DNA from: JALQUL01 sp040382935
GTDB lineage: Bacteria > Pseudomonadota > Gammaproteobacteria > Burkholderiales > Burkholderiaceae_C
Direction: 5' to 3'
DNA length: 63,918 bases
Assembly (NCBI GenBank): GCA_040382935.1
Contig: JBEIEP010000017.1
Coordinates: 1 to 63,918, forward strand
The translations under genes were made by a program, and so were the position numbers. Shown here piece after piece: positions 25,688-33,032 of the stretch. How positions within the stretch are numbered: position 1 is the first letter of the stretch; each line of letters starts with the position of its first letter. Under the pieces are notes generated by a model. The model did not search any database and had not been told where the DNA came from. It was given only the letters and a program-made list of their open reading frames with translations.

Positions 25688-27913
25688 TTACGTCCTAATG
25701 GGAACAGACACCGTCGGCTCGATAGCCTTCAAGACACTGTGCGAACTTAGAATTTCGTCGTAAAGGTTGGTGTGTTTGGGCGCGATCACGGTAATCACCA
25801 ATGCGTAACGAACCAATTCTGCTACCGCATTGGGGGCTGCGCCTCCGTCTCTGGCGTTGTAGTGGATATCAAAAGTCGCACCCTCTAGGCTACTACCCCG
25901 GTAGGTATGACGCGCATCCAGCACCGTCTCCCATTTACCCAAGTCGTCGCGCTGCTCCTGTTCTGTACGAAATTCTGTTGTGGAGAAAAAGGACTTCGAT
26001 GTAGCTTCCTTCCCGGGCTTTTTCTTACCGGCGTGGGGTCTGAAAGTCACGCTGAGTCCAGCTTTGGTGTACGCCCCTGTGTCTTGAACATCGACCGGGC
26101 TGGCATAACAGAAGGTGGCATGCAACTGGACGCTGCCCTGTAGTTGAACTGGCGGCAATGGCAGCGGTGCCCGAAGAAATTTTCCGGGGCGAAGAACACC
26201 TTGATAAATAATACGGGCGACCCCATCGCCGCACATGATGATGTCATTCAGGTCCTGCGGCACCCTGCCCCATCCGATGTCTAACGGATTTGCAGCCGTC
26301 TCCAGCGTTGGCGACTCTGCCGCATGAACGATGAGGGCTTTGACCGTTAGTGGAACAACGGCTTTACCCAGCACAGCCCGTATCCCAACAGCTGTACGCA
26401 ATGCATAGGGTGCGGCATAACTTGTCCCCATGGTTGCGGACAACTCCGGGCGTATGCCTGGAACCGTCACATGAAAATACTCCTTGGGTGAGCCACCAAA
26501 AGCCATCACATCTGGCTTTCTGCGCCCAGGGCTACGACCAGGCCCTCTGGCACTGTAGGAGGCACGCGACCAATTTTGGTCGGTCCGATTGGCCGCGCCG
26601 ACGGACAACGCGTTGACACAATCGGCAGGCACCTGAACCCGATTGAACCCTAGTGCTTGATCTCGTTCTCCATTGTTCCCGGCTGCGACGGTTAACAATG
26701 TTTCCCCATCACTTAGAAGCGAGTCAATGACGGCGGTCCATGCATGGACATCATCGTCTTCAATAGCGCGATCTGGACCCAAACTTAGATTCATAAACTG
26801 GTATTGGCGCGACAACAATACTTCTTCCACATGTCCCAATGTGCGGTAAAGCTCATAGGGGTCTTCTGCGTTAGAGAGTTGGTCCAAAACCCGATAGTGG
26901 TCAACGTATGAGTAGGGACGCTGCGCTTCCTCGCCGGGCTCTACGGGTCCAAACAAAAGGGCCGATGTGACGCCAAGGCCATGGTCTAAATAGCTTGCAA
27001 CATCTGCTGCGGCATCATCCGATTTGAAATAGTTACCCACATAAGGGCTAAGAACATTTTGAGGCGGCAATCCACCGTCTAGCACAGCAACGGATGGTTC
27101 GTTTGATAGCGGCCGATGGATGGGTAGTCTGAAGCCGACAGAAAGGGGGGTACCTCTGGTTAGCGGCCGCACGCTGCGTAAAAGAGGCATTGGCCGAATC
27201 ACGCGCATAAGCGTAAATTGCGCTAAAGCATCCAATCCGGACCCGTCGCCTTCAACGGGAACGAACAAGAGCCCACCCACCTGAAACTCGTATTTGGAAG
27301 CAACGGTAAAACCACACTGGCGACAGTAGGCGATAAAGCTGCGACGCAATGCCTCGACTGGCGTATCTGGAATCAAATGCAGGCCAACCTCATAAACCGC
27401 CCGCCCGTCCTTTGACGTCAAAGGCTTGATCCGATCTGCACCGGACATCAAACTTAGGGCCTCGATTTCTGAGAACTCAATGCCCTCTTTGATGCCAGGC
27501 TGCAATTGCTGCACGTATGCCGGGAATCGCGCGAATGACTCCTGTGTTCCAGCAACAAAGATTTGCGTGGTTTCGCGTTGCTCCACCAGCTTCTTACGAG
27601 TGTCTTTCCTTGGAGATACCCTGACAGTTCTACTGCCAACGGAGAAAAGACCCGCACCACGCAATAGTCCCGACGGAAAGAATGATTTAGCAATGTAGGC
27701 CGGGTGTAGCGTCATTTTTGCTACGGCAAAACCACTTGCACAGGCTAGTTTTGGTAGGTTACGCACCTGCACTGCCATGCCTTGTATTTGTGGGATTAGT
27801 TCGGCTTTGGCCTCGGCTAACGTGTAGGGGTGCGCCTTGGGTCCACCTGATTTGGGTGGTGCAATTTCGTAGGTGAGAACCTCACCACGACCAATGATGA
27901 ACCGATTGGCCAT
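25688..27913 (-). CDS. Subtilisin-like S8 serine protease, IetS-like
   Basis: A 741-residue protease. The S8 catalytic triad is readable: Asp279 in VAVLDGG, His311 in DHGLGVTSALL, Ser498 in GTSYAAP. Asn413 in AAGNNGE is the oxyanion residue. There is no signal peptide, so it acts in the cytoplasm. The N-terminal 260 residues are family-specific and a C-terminal beta-rich domain follows the catalytic part. It lies three bases after an AAA+ ATPase gene, the arrangement of the IetAS system first described as a plasmid stability/incompatibility module in Agrobacterium and later reported as anti-phage. The protease is presumably the effector. The IetS name is from architecture and context. Confidence 0.85.
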   Translation of the reverse strand: MANRFIIGRGEVLTYEIAPPKSGGPKAHPYTLAEAKAELIPQIQGMAVQVRNLPKLACASGFAVAKMTLHPAYIAKSFFPSGLLRGAGLFSVGSRTVRVSPRKDTRKKLVEQRETTQIFVAGTQESFARFPAYVQQLQPGIKEGIEFSEIEALSLMSGADRIKPLTSKDGRAVYEVGLHLIPDTPVEALRRSFIAYCRQCGFTVASKYEFQVGGLLFVPVEGDGSGLDALAQFTLMRVIRPMPLLRSVRPLTRGTPLSVGFRLPIHRPLSNEPSVAVLDGGLPPQNVLSPYVGNYFKSDDAAADVASYLDHGLGVTSALLFGPVEPGEEAQRPYSYVDHYRVLDQLSNAEDPYELYRTLGHVEEVLLSRQYQFMNLSLGPDRAIEDDDVHAWTAVIDSLLSDGETLLTVAAGNNGERDQALGFNRVQVPADCVNALSVGAANRTDQNWSRASYSARGPGRSPGRRKPDVMAFGGSPKEYFHVTVPGIRPELSATMGTSYAAPYALRTAVGIRAVLGKAVVPLTVKALIVHAAESPTLETAANPLDIGWGRVPQDLNDIIMCGDGVARIIYQGVLRPGKFLRAPLPLPPVQLQGSVQLHATFCYASPVDVQDTGAYTKAGLSVTFRPHAGKKKPGKEATSKSFFSTTEFRTEQEQRDDLGKWETVLDARHTYRGSSLEGATFDIHYNARDGGAAPNAVAELVRYALVITVIAPKHTNLYDEILSSHSVLKAIEPTVSVPIRT

Positions 27914-27916
27914 GCT

Positions 27917-29083
27917 TTAAGCTCCCTTTTTAGGGCCACGGCCTTTGATGGGAGATGGGCCGGCGTACTTTCGAATCGTGTCGCGAGAAACACCAGTCAA
28001 CGACGTGATTTTGTTGTGCGACAAAGAACCTGAACGTGCCAACTGAACCGCCAACTGCTGTCTTGCAGGTTTGTCTAAGTTAGGTGCGCCTTTAATAGCC
28101 AATTCAATCACAGCCTGCGCCGGATTGGCGCTTTCCAACACAGCATAGCGACGTAACGCGTTGATGGAACGTTCTACCTCTGACAAAGACATCCCATGAA
28201 TCGAGGTGGTTAGCACATCGACCCAACTCTCAAAGGCATTGAGATCAGCGCCCAAAAATCGCCTGACCGCTGCTGCTAACACTGCCTTTTGTGGCGCATT
28301 AAATGTCAGAACAGCATCAAAACGACGCCATAAAGCAGGGTCTATGAGTTCTGGATGGTTGGTTGCCGCCAAAAGCAAACCTGAGTCTGGCCACGCATCC
28401 ACTTCCTGCAAGATGGCGGAGACAAGCCGTTTCAACTCTCCGACATCCGACTCATCACTGCGACGTTTGGCAATCGCATCAATCTCATCAAGCAGTAATA
28501 CCGCCTGATTCTGCTTGGCGTGGTCAAAGACAGCGCGCAGGTTACTGCCGGTTTTTCCAAGCAAACTACTCATAACGGTGGTCAGGTCCAATACCCACAA
28601 GGGTTTACCAAGCTGATTGGCAATCCATCGTGCAGAAAGTGTTTTGCCAACCCCAGGTGGACCAACCAAAATTGCCGATCGGGTCGGCTTAATTCCGTGC
28701 GCGGCAAGGCGCTCTCGTTCTTGCCGTTCGCGTACCAAAGATTGAAGCTGCAGGAACAATCCATCGGGTAGCAGTGGCGCTGACATGCCACCAAGATCAT
28801 CGAAGACCCGAATAAGGGACTGCCGAGAGTCCGCATCAACCGGCATGTTGGATGGCTCCGCCATCACCACACCCCGCCTAAGCACGGTAGGGCCGTGTGA
28901 TCGTGTGCTCGATGCCTTGAGTGTCAAATCCAACTGCGATGCCAAGTCCGGACGAGTGACCCGGTACTTGCGAACCAGTTTAGCCAGCAAAAGCCTAACA
29001 TCCTCATCAGCACCCTGTGAAGACAATCTAGCCAAATTGACTAAATCAATTTCAAGCTCTTCAATTTCGTCAATTGTTTCCAA
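27917..29083 (-). CDS. AAA+ ATPase, IetA-like
   Basis: A 388-residue AAA+ protein. Walker A is GPPGVGKT (141-148), Walker B VLLLDE (195-200), and sensor 1 is in LLAATNHPEL. The C-terminus has a helix-turn-helix-like segment (HNKITSLTGVSRDTIRKYAG, about 355-374) and a basic tail. The N-terminal 100 residues form a helical region. It is first in a two-gene operon with the S8 protease; in IetAS both genes are required, and the ATPase is thought to sense or control the protease. The partnership here is inferred from order, sizes and the three-base spacing. Confidence 0.85.
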   Translation of the reverse strand: METIDEIEELEIDLVNLARLSSQGADEDVRLLLAKLVRKYRVTRPDLASQLDLTLKASSTRSHGPTVLRRGVVMAEPSNMPVDADSRQSLIRVFDDLGGMSAPLLPDGLFLQLQSLVRERQERERLAAHGIKPTRSAILVGPPGVGKTLSARWIANQLGKPLWVLDLTTVMSSLLGKTGSNLRAVFDHAKQNQAVLLLDEIDAIAKRRSDESDVGELKRLVSAILQEVDAWPDSGLLLAATNHPELIDPALWRRFDAVLTFNAPQKAVLAAAVRRFLGADLNAFESWVDVLTTSIHGMSLSEVERSINALRRYAVLESANPAQAVIELAIKGAPNLDKPARQQLAVQLARSGSLSHNKITSLTGVSRDTIRKYAGPSPIKGRGPKKGA

Positions 29084-29149
29084 GATGTCTCTTATATACT
29101 AAGGAAAAATTTAAATTTAATTGACTAATTATAAAGATACTTTCAAAAA

Positions 29150-29412
29150 TTGCTCGAATTAAAACATTATTCGCTCCTGTCTAACCAAGCGTTTAGAGAA
29201 GACGCCTTTACGCATGAGCAAGTGTTCGGGCACTTGCAGCATGAAGCTCTATCGGCCTCAGAGGCGGCTGAGTACCTAGAGGTGTCTCTGCCCACTTTGC
29301 GCAGATATGTGCAGACCCGCCAATTGCGCCCAAGCCACACGGTGGGGCGCGCAACCAGATGTTAGCCGCCCAAGACCTTAAAGCCTACAAACGCGCACGT
29401 CGGTCCATTTGA
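29150..29412 (+). pseudogene. Frameshifted helix-turn-helix (excisionase-like) gene
   Basis: The frame has a MerR/excisionase-type helix-turn-helix (LSASEAAEYLEVSLPTLRRY, about residues 35-54), then RPSHTVGRATRC and a stop. Shifting frame at about 29350 restores the expected tail: GRNQMLAAQDLKAYKRARRSI, ending at 29412. The likely lesion is a duplicated GC in GGGCGCGCAACC. The start is uncertain; a TTG at 29150 opens the frame and no ATG is available. Intact relatives are small antitoxin-like DNA-binding proteins. It is divergent from ietA, 66 bases away, and could once have regulated that operon. Confidence 0.65.
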
Positions 29413-29422
29413 CACTCCACCC

Positions 29423-29445
29423 CATCACACCAACGAAGCCCAAAC
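29423..29445 (-). repeat. Copy of the aldehyde dehydrogenase 3' end
   Basis: This 23-base stretch matches 31389-31411 with one mismatch (shared core CATCACACCAACGAAG). At 31.4 kb it encodes the last residues of the aldehyde dehydrogenase (VWTSLV and stop). Here the same frame reads VWASLV and stop with no gene in front. The two direct copies enclose the ECF sigma factor operon. Confidence 0.55.
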
Positions 29446-29487
29446 AGCCATCACAACCCACCCCTCAACAGCAACCCCAGCAAGCCC

Positions 29488-30762
29488 CTACGGCAGAACC
29501 GGTATCGCATCCAGTTTTTCCATCAAATAAGTTCGCACTGCAGGTGAAGAGGTCAAGCCTAGCGCGCGCTTGAGGTGGTTTTTGGCAGCGTCACCCTCGC
29601 CCAAAAGGCTGGCGACGTAGGCTTGGGCGACCCAATAGGGCTGGTAGCTGGCGACTGCCGTTTGTGGCAAGGCGTTTAGCAGTTCTAAAGCAAGCGCCTT
29701 TTCGCCCGCATGCGCGCACGCCACTGCACGGGCCACGCAAGCACCCACGCTGGGCGCAAGCTCCACCAATTGGGAATACAACATGGCGATCCCAGCCCAA
29801 GGCGTCTCGCCAGTGAAGTGGCGTTGACAGTGGGCGGACTGAATGGCGGCTTCGAGTTGAAAGGGGCCCGGCTGGCCCATGGCCGCAGCGCGGCGCAGGC
29901 TGTTCTCGGCGCATTCAATGTAGCCCAGATTCCAATGGGCCGTGTCTTGCTCTTGCAAGGGTACAAACCGGCCCGCTGCGTCGTACCTTGCTGCAACACG
30001 GGATTCACAGTACAGGATGAGCGCGCGCAAGCCCCATGCTTCTTGTGCTTGGGGCAGCAATTCACACACCAAGCCACTCAAAAAAATAGCCTCATCGCGA
30101 AGCCCCGCTGTTTGGGTTAAGGCAGAGTCGGCCCCGGCACTCAGCGTGTCCCACCCCAGTCCATAGGCCGCATAGATGGCCTCCAAAACCGCGTACAAGC
30201 GTTGCGGTAGTTCGTCGGCATCGGGTTCTTCAAACCTTAGGCGGGCGTCTCGGATTTTTTGCTTGGCCCTGACCAGGCGTTGCGCCATGGCCGAAGGGGA
30301 CGTTAGCATGGCCTGGGCGATGGTCTGCGCGTCCAGACCCAACACCGTTTGCAGCATTAGGGCGGGTCGCACAGCAGGGTCTATGGCTGGGTGCGCGCAG
30401 ATAAAGAGTAGCTTTAGCCTGTCGTCAGGAACTGCATGGGCGATGATCGCTTCTTCATCACTTTCAAGCACGGCCTGAACTTCGGGGCTGTTGTGCAGGC
30501 GTTGATGCCTGGCCACTTGTAGCAATTCGCGTTTCGCTACGCTAAGCAGCCATGCATCCGGTGAGGTGGGTATGCCCTGTATGGGCCACAGCGTCAATGC
30601 CTTGGTCAGGGCAGCGCCCAAGGCGTCTTCTGCCGCCGCCAAATCGCGCCATTGGTAGGCCAACCAGGCCCGCAGTCTGGTGTAAGAGTTGCGTGCCACC
30701 TCTTCCAAAGCGAGATCGGTCGCAGAATGAACTGCGACCGATTGCGGCTTATCCGATGGCAT
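29488..30762 (-). CDS. ECF RNA polymerase sigma factor, ECF42-like (DUF6596 / TPR extension)
   Basis: About 424 residues. The sigma-70 region 2 (AAEDALGAALTKALTLW, PTSPDAWLLSVAKREL) and region 4 (LDAQTIAQAMLTSPSAMAQRLVRAKQ) fill the first 180 residues. A DUF6596/TPR-like helical extension of about 240 residues follows, typical of the ECF42 group. ECF42 factors are paired with DGPF (YCII-related) proteins rather than anti-sigma factors, as here: the DGPF gene is 66 bases upstream. A GTG at 30774 is an alternative start. The C-terminal extension is needed for activity in studied members. Target genes are probably its own operon. Confidence 0.87.
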   Translation of the reverse strand: MPSDKPQSVAVHSATDLALEEVARNSYTRLRAWLAYQWRDLAAAEDALGAALTKALTLWPIQGIPTSPDAWLLSVAKRELLQVARHQRLHNSPEVQAVLESDEEAIIAHAVPDDRLKLLFICAHPAIDPAVRPALMLQTVLGLDAQTIAQAMLTSPSAMAQRLVRAKQKIRDARLRFEEPDADELPQRLYAVLEAIYAAYGLGWDTLSAGADSALTQTAGLRDEAIFLSGLVCELLPQAQEAWGLRALILYCESRVAARYDAAGRFVPLQEQDTAHWNLGYIECAENSLRRAAAMGQPGPFQLEAAIQSAHCQRHFTGETPWAGIAMLYSQLVELAPSVGACVARAVACAHAGEKALALELLNALPQTAVASYQPYWVAQAYVASLLGEGDAAKNHLKRALGLTSSPAVRTYLMEKLDAIPVLP

Positions 30763-30832
30763 GGCGAGCTGCACCTACCACCACGATCACCAACAAACCC
30801 AACACCGTAATCGCCGAAATGGCCCAGTTCAT
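30749..30832 (-). CDS. Possible 27-residue single-pass membrane peptide
   Basis: A small frame beginning MNWAISAI and ending ARHAIG, with a hydrophobic middle (TVLGLLVIVVVGAA) long enough to span the membrane. Its ATG overlaps the DGPF stop by four bases (ATGA), and it runs 14 bases into the sigma-factor frame, so it could be translationally coupled in the operon. Chance is possible at this length. No family known to me. Confidence 0.4.
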   Translation of the reverse strand: MNWAISAITVLGLLVIVVVGAARHAIG

Positions 30833-31209
30833 CGACCCGCCGCAGAAGGCATTTCTGCTGGAAGCACCAGCACCGGGCGGACTTCGACAAACCCCGTTGC
30901 GGCCACCGGAGAACGGGCGGCCCATTCCAATGCGTCGTCTAAGGTAGGTACATCAATCACGTAATACCCGCCCAACTGTTCCTTGGTATCGGCAAATGGG
31001 CCATCTTGGACCTGGCGCTTGCCGTCCCGGATGGTCAACGTGGTCGCCGTATCGCGCGATTGCAGGCCATGGCCATTCACAACCACACCAGCGGTACGCA
31101 TCGCACCCATGTATGCGCCCCAAGCGCCCATATAGGCTTTCGCTTTTGCCGGGTCGGCAGGAGGGCGTTGATTCTCGGCGCTGTCAAAAAACATAAGCAT
31201 GTATTGCAT
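30829..31209 (-). CDS. YCII-related DGPF-domain protein
   Basis: A 126-residue protein of the YciI-like superfamily. The N-terminus MQYMLMFFDSAENQ and the motif QVQDGPFADTKEQLGGYYVID, with the DGPF signature, are typical. Proteins of this kind are constant partners of ECF42 sigma factors; their biochemical role is unsettled. It is the first gene of the operon, overlapping the small peptide frame by four bases. A TGTCGA element upstream is a likely sigma-dependent promoter. Confidence 0.9.
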   Translation of the reverse strand: MQYMLMFFDSAENQRPPADPAKAKAYMGAWGAYMGAMRTAGVVVNGHGLQSRDTATTLTIRDGKRQVQDGPFADTKEQLGGYYVIDVPTLDDALEWAARSPVAATGFVEVRPVLVLPAEMPSAAGR

Positions 31210-31267
31210 GGTGAAACCTCATTTTTGGTCAATCAGAGTCTCGCGGGATTGCGAGGTCTCTATCCAA

Positions 31268-31296
31268 GTGATGCTTGTGCATGCCACCAATCGACA
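31268..31296 (-). promoter_or_regulatory. Candidate ECF42-dependent promoter
   Basis: On the minus strand TGTCGA (31296-31291) lies about 82 bases before the DGPF start, followed 17 bases later by CATCAC. ECF42 factors are reported to recognise TGTCGA at -35, so autoregulation is plausible. The -10 assignment is weak. Confidence 0.45.
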
Positions 31297-31390
31297 GGGT
31301 CTTAAAAATATTTTCGTTGAAGGCTTTTTTTGCCGCACCGAGCGCCACTGCTGGCACACCCTATAACACCATCACACCAGCACACCATCA

Positions 31391-32914
31391 TCACACCAAC
31401 GAAGTCCAAACCGACTTGGTGTGCATATACGACAACAGGCTCATCATGTGTTTGTCACGCGAGTTGCCCGATTGTTTGTAGCCACCAAAGGGTTGGGTCA
31501 TGTCGCCGTCGCCAAAGCAGTTCACCCACAGCACGCCTGCCTCTAGTTGGCTGGTGATGCGGTGGGCAGCTTTTAAGTCAGATGTCCACACCGATGCGGC
31601 CAAGCCGTAGTCGCTGTCGTTGGCTAGAGCAATGGCCTGTGCTTCGGTGTCAAATGCTTGCACCACGGTAACAGGGCCAAACACCTCTTCGCGCACGATG
31701 CGCATATTGGGTTGGCCGCCTACAAACAGGGTGGGCTCTACATAGCAGCCGCGCGCCCAATCGCCCTGCCCGGCTTGGCCGCCCATGGCCAGGCCTGCGC
31801 CGTCTTGCAGTGCGTTGGCAATGTGGCCCAACACGTTGCTTTGCTGGCGCTGGCTGACCAATGGCCCCATGCTGGTGTTGGGGTCTAGCGGGTCGCCCAG
31901 GTTGTAGTAGCTGGCGCGGCGGTCTATAAAGCGCTGCACAAATTCATCATGAATGCTGCGGTGGACCAACAGCCTAGACCCAGCGTTGCACACTTGGCCT
32001 GCGTTGTCGTAAATGCCGCCAATGGCACGGTCTACAGCGGCGTCCAGGTCGTACAGATCGGGCATAAAGATTTGGGGCGATTTGCCGCCCGTCTCTAAGG
32101 CCACCCGTTTCATGTTGGATTGGCCCGAGTACATCAGCAGTTGTTTGCCCACGGCCGTTGACCCGGTAAACGAAATCTTGACCACATCGGGGTGCAGTGC
32201 CAGGGCTTTACCGGCCTCTGCGCCCAAGCCTTGCACCACGTTAAACACGCCGTCAGGCCCACCGGCCTCTGCAAACAACTGGGCCATGCGGGTGGCGGTT
32301 AGTGGCGACTGCTCGGCGGGTTTGAGCACCACGCAATTGCCTGCGGCCAAGATGGGGGCCACCTTCCAGATGGCCATTAGCATGGGGTAGTTCCAGGGGG
32401 TAATGGCAGCCACCACGCCCATGGCTTCGTGCACGATCACATGGTGCGCCTCTGGGGCGGTATGGGCGACTGCGCCTTCGATTTTGTCGATGCACTGGGC
32501 AAAGTAGCGAATGGTTTTAAGCACCTCGGGCATGTCAATGCCCAGCATGTCGCGTATGGGTTTGCCCATGTCCAAGGATTCCAGCAGTGCCAATTCGTAT
32601 TGGTGGGCCTCCATTAAATCGGCCCACTTGAGCATCACCGCCATGCGGGCCGTGGGTGCCATGCCCACCCAACGTTTGTCGCGCCAAGCCCGCAGGGCAC
32701 TGGCCACCGCCACATCCACATCGGCCGCATCGCCCTTGGCCACCGCGCCCAGCACTTGCCGATTGGCGGGGTTGATGGTGTCAAAGGTTTGGCCCGACAA
32801 GGCAGCACGGGTTTGGCCATCAATAAACAGGCCGGTAGGTAACTGGATTTGCGCGGCAGCGGCATGCCAGTCTTGCGTGGTTTGGGGGGCGGTTTGCAGT
32901 GATAGATTACTCAT
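31391..32914 (-). CDS. Aldehyde dehydrogenase (PuuC/betaine-aldehyde dehydrogenase-like)
   Basis: NAD(P)-dependent aldehyde dehydrogenase of 507 residues. The N-terminal oxidation motifs are TPWNYPML and FTGSTAVGK. The general-base region is LETGGKSPQIF and the catalytic Cys sits in GQVCNAGSRLLV. The C-terminal EVFGPV and LPFGG-like PFGGYKQSG motifs are present. The whole protein resembles gamma-glutamyl-gamma-aminobutyraldehyde or betaine-aldehyde dehydrogenases. Start set at 32914, preceded by GGACC; the longer frame upstream overlaps the hydantoinase gene. A PuuC role would fit the hydrolase at 284, but they are 30 kb apart, so substrate remains open. Confidence 0.9.
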   Translation of the reverse strand: MSNLSLQTAPQTTQDWHAAAAQIQLPTGLFIDGQTRAALSGQTFDTINPANRQVLGAVAKGDAADVDVAVASALRAWRDKRWVGMAPTARMAVMLKWADLMEAHQYELALLESLDMGKPIRDMLGIDMPEVLKTIRYFAQCIDKIEGAVAHTAPEAHHVIVHEAMGVVAAITPWNYPMLMAIWKVAPILAAGNCVVLKPAEQSPLTATRMAQLFAEAGGPDGVFNVVQGLGAEAGKALALHPDVVKISFTGSTAVGKQLLMYSGQSNMKRVALETGGKSPQIFMPDLYDLDAAVDRAIGGIYDNAGQVCNAGSRLLVHRSIHDEFVQRFIDRRASYYNLGDPLDPNTSMGPLVSQRQQSNVLGHIANALQDGAGLAMGGQAGQGDWARGCYVEPTLFVGGQPNMRIVREEVFGPVTVVQAFDTEAQAIALANDSDYGLAASVWTSDLKAAHRITSQLEAGVLWVNCFGDGDMTQPFGGYKQSGNSRDKHMMSLLSYMHTKSVWTSLV

Positions 32915-33032
32915 TCGGAGGTCCAAAAAAGGGGGGAGGTAATGGGCGAAAGTATCCTGCCTGTACAGGACAAAGGCAAGACGTAGGCACTGCCCCGCCT
33001 TTGAAAAAAACGCGGGGCTGGGGCAAGTGGGG

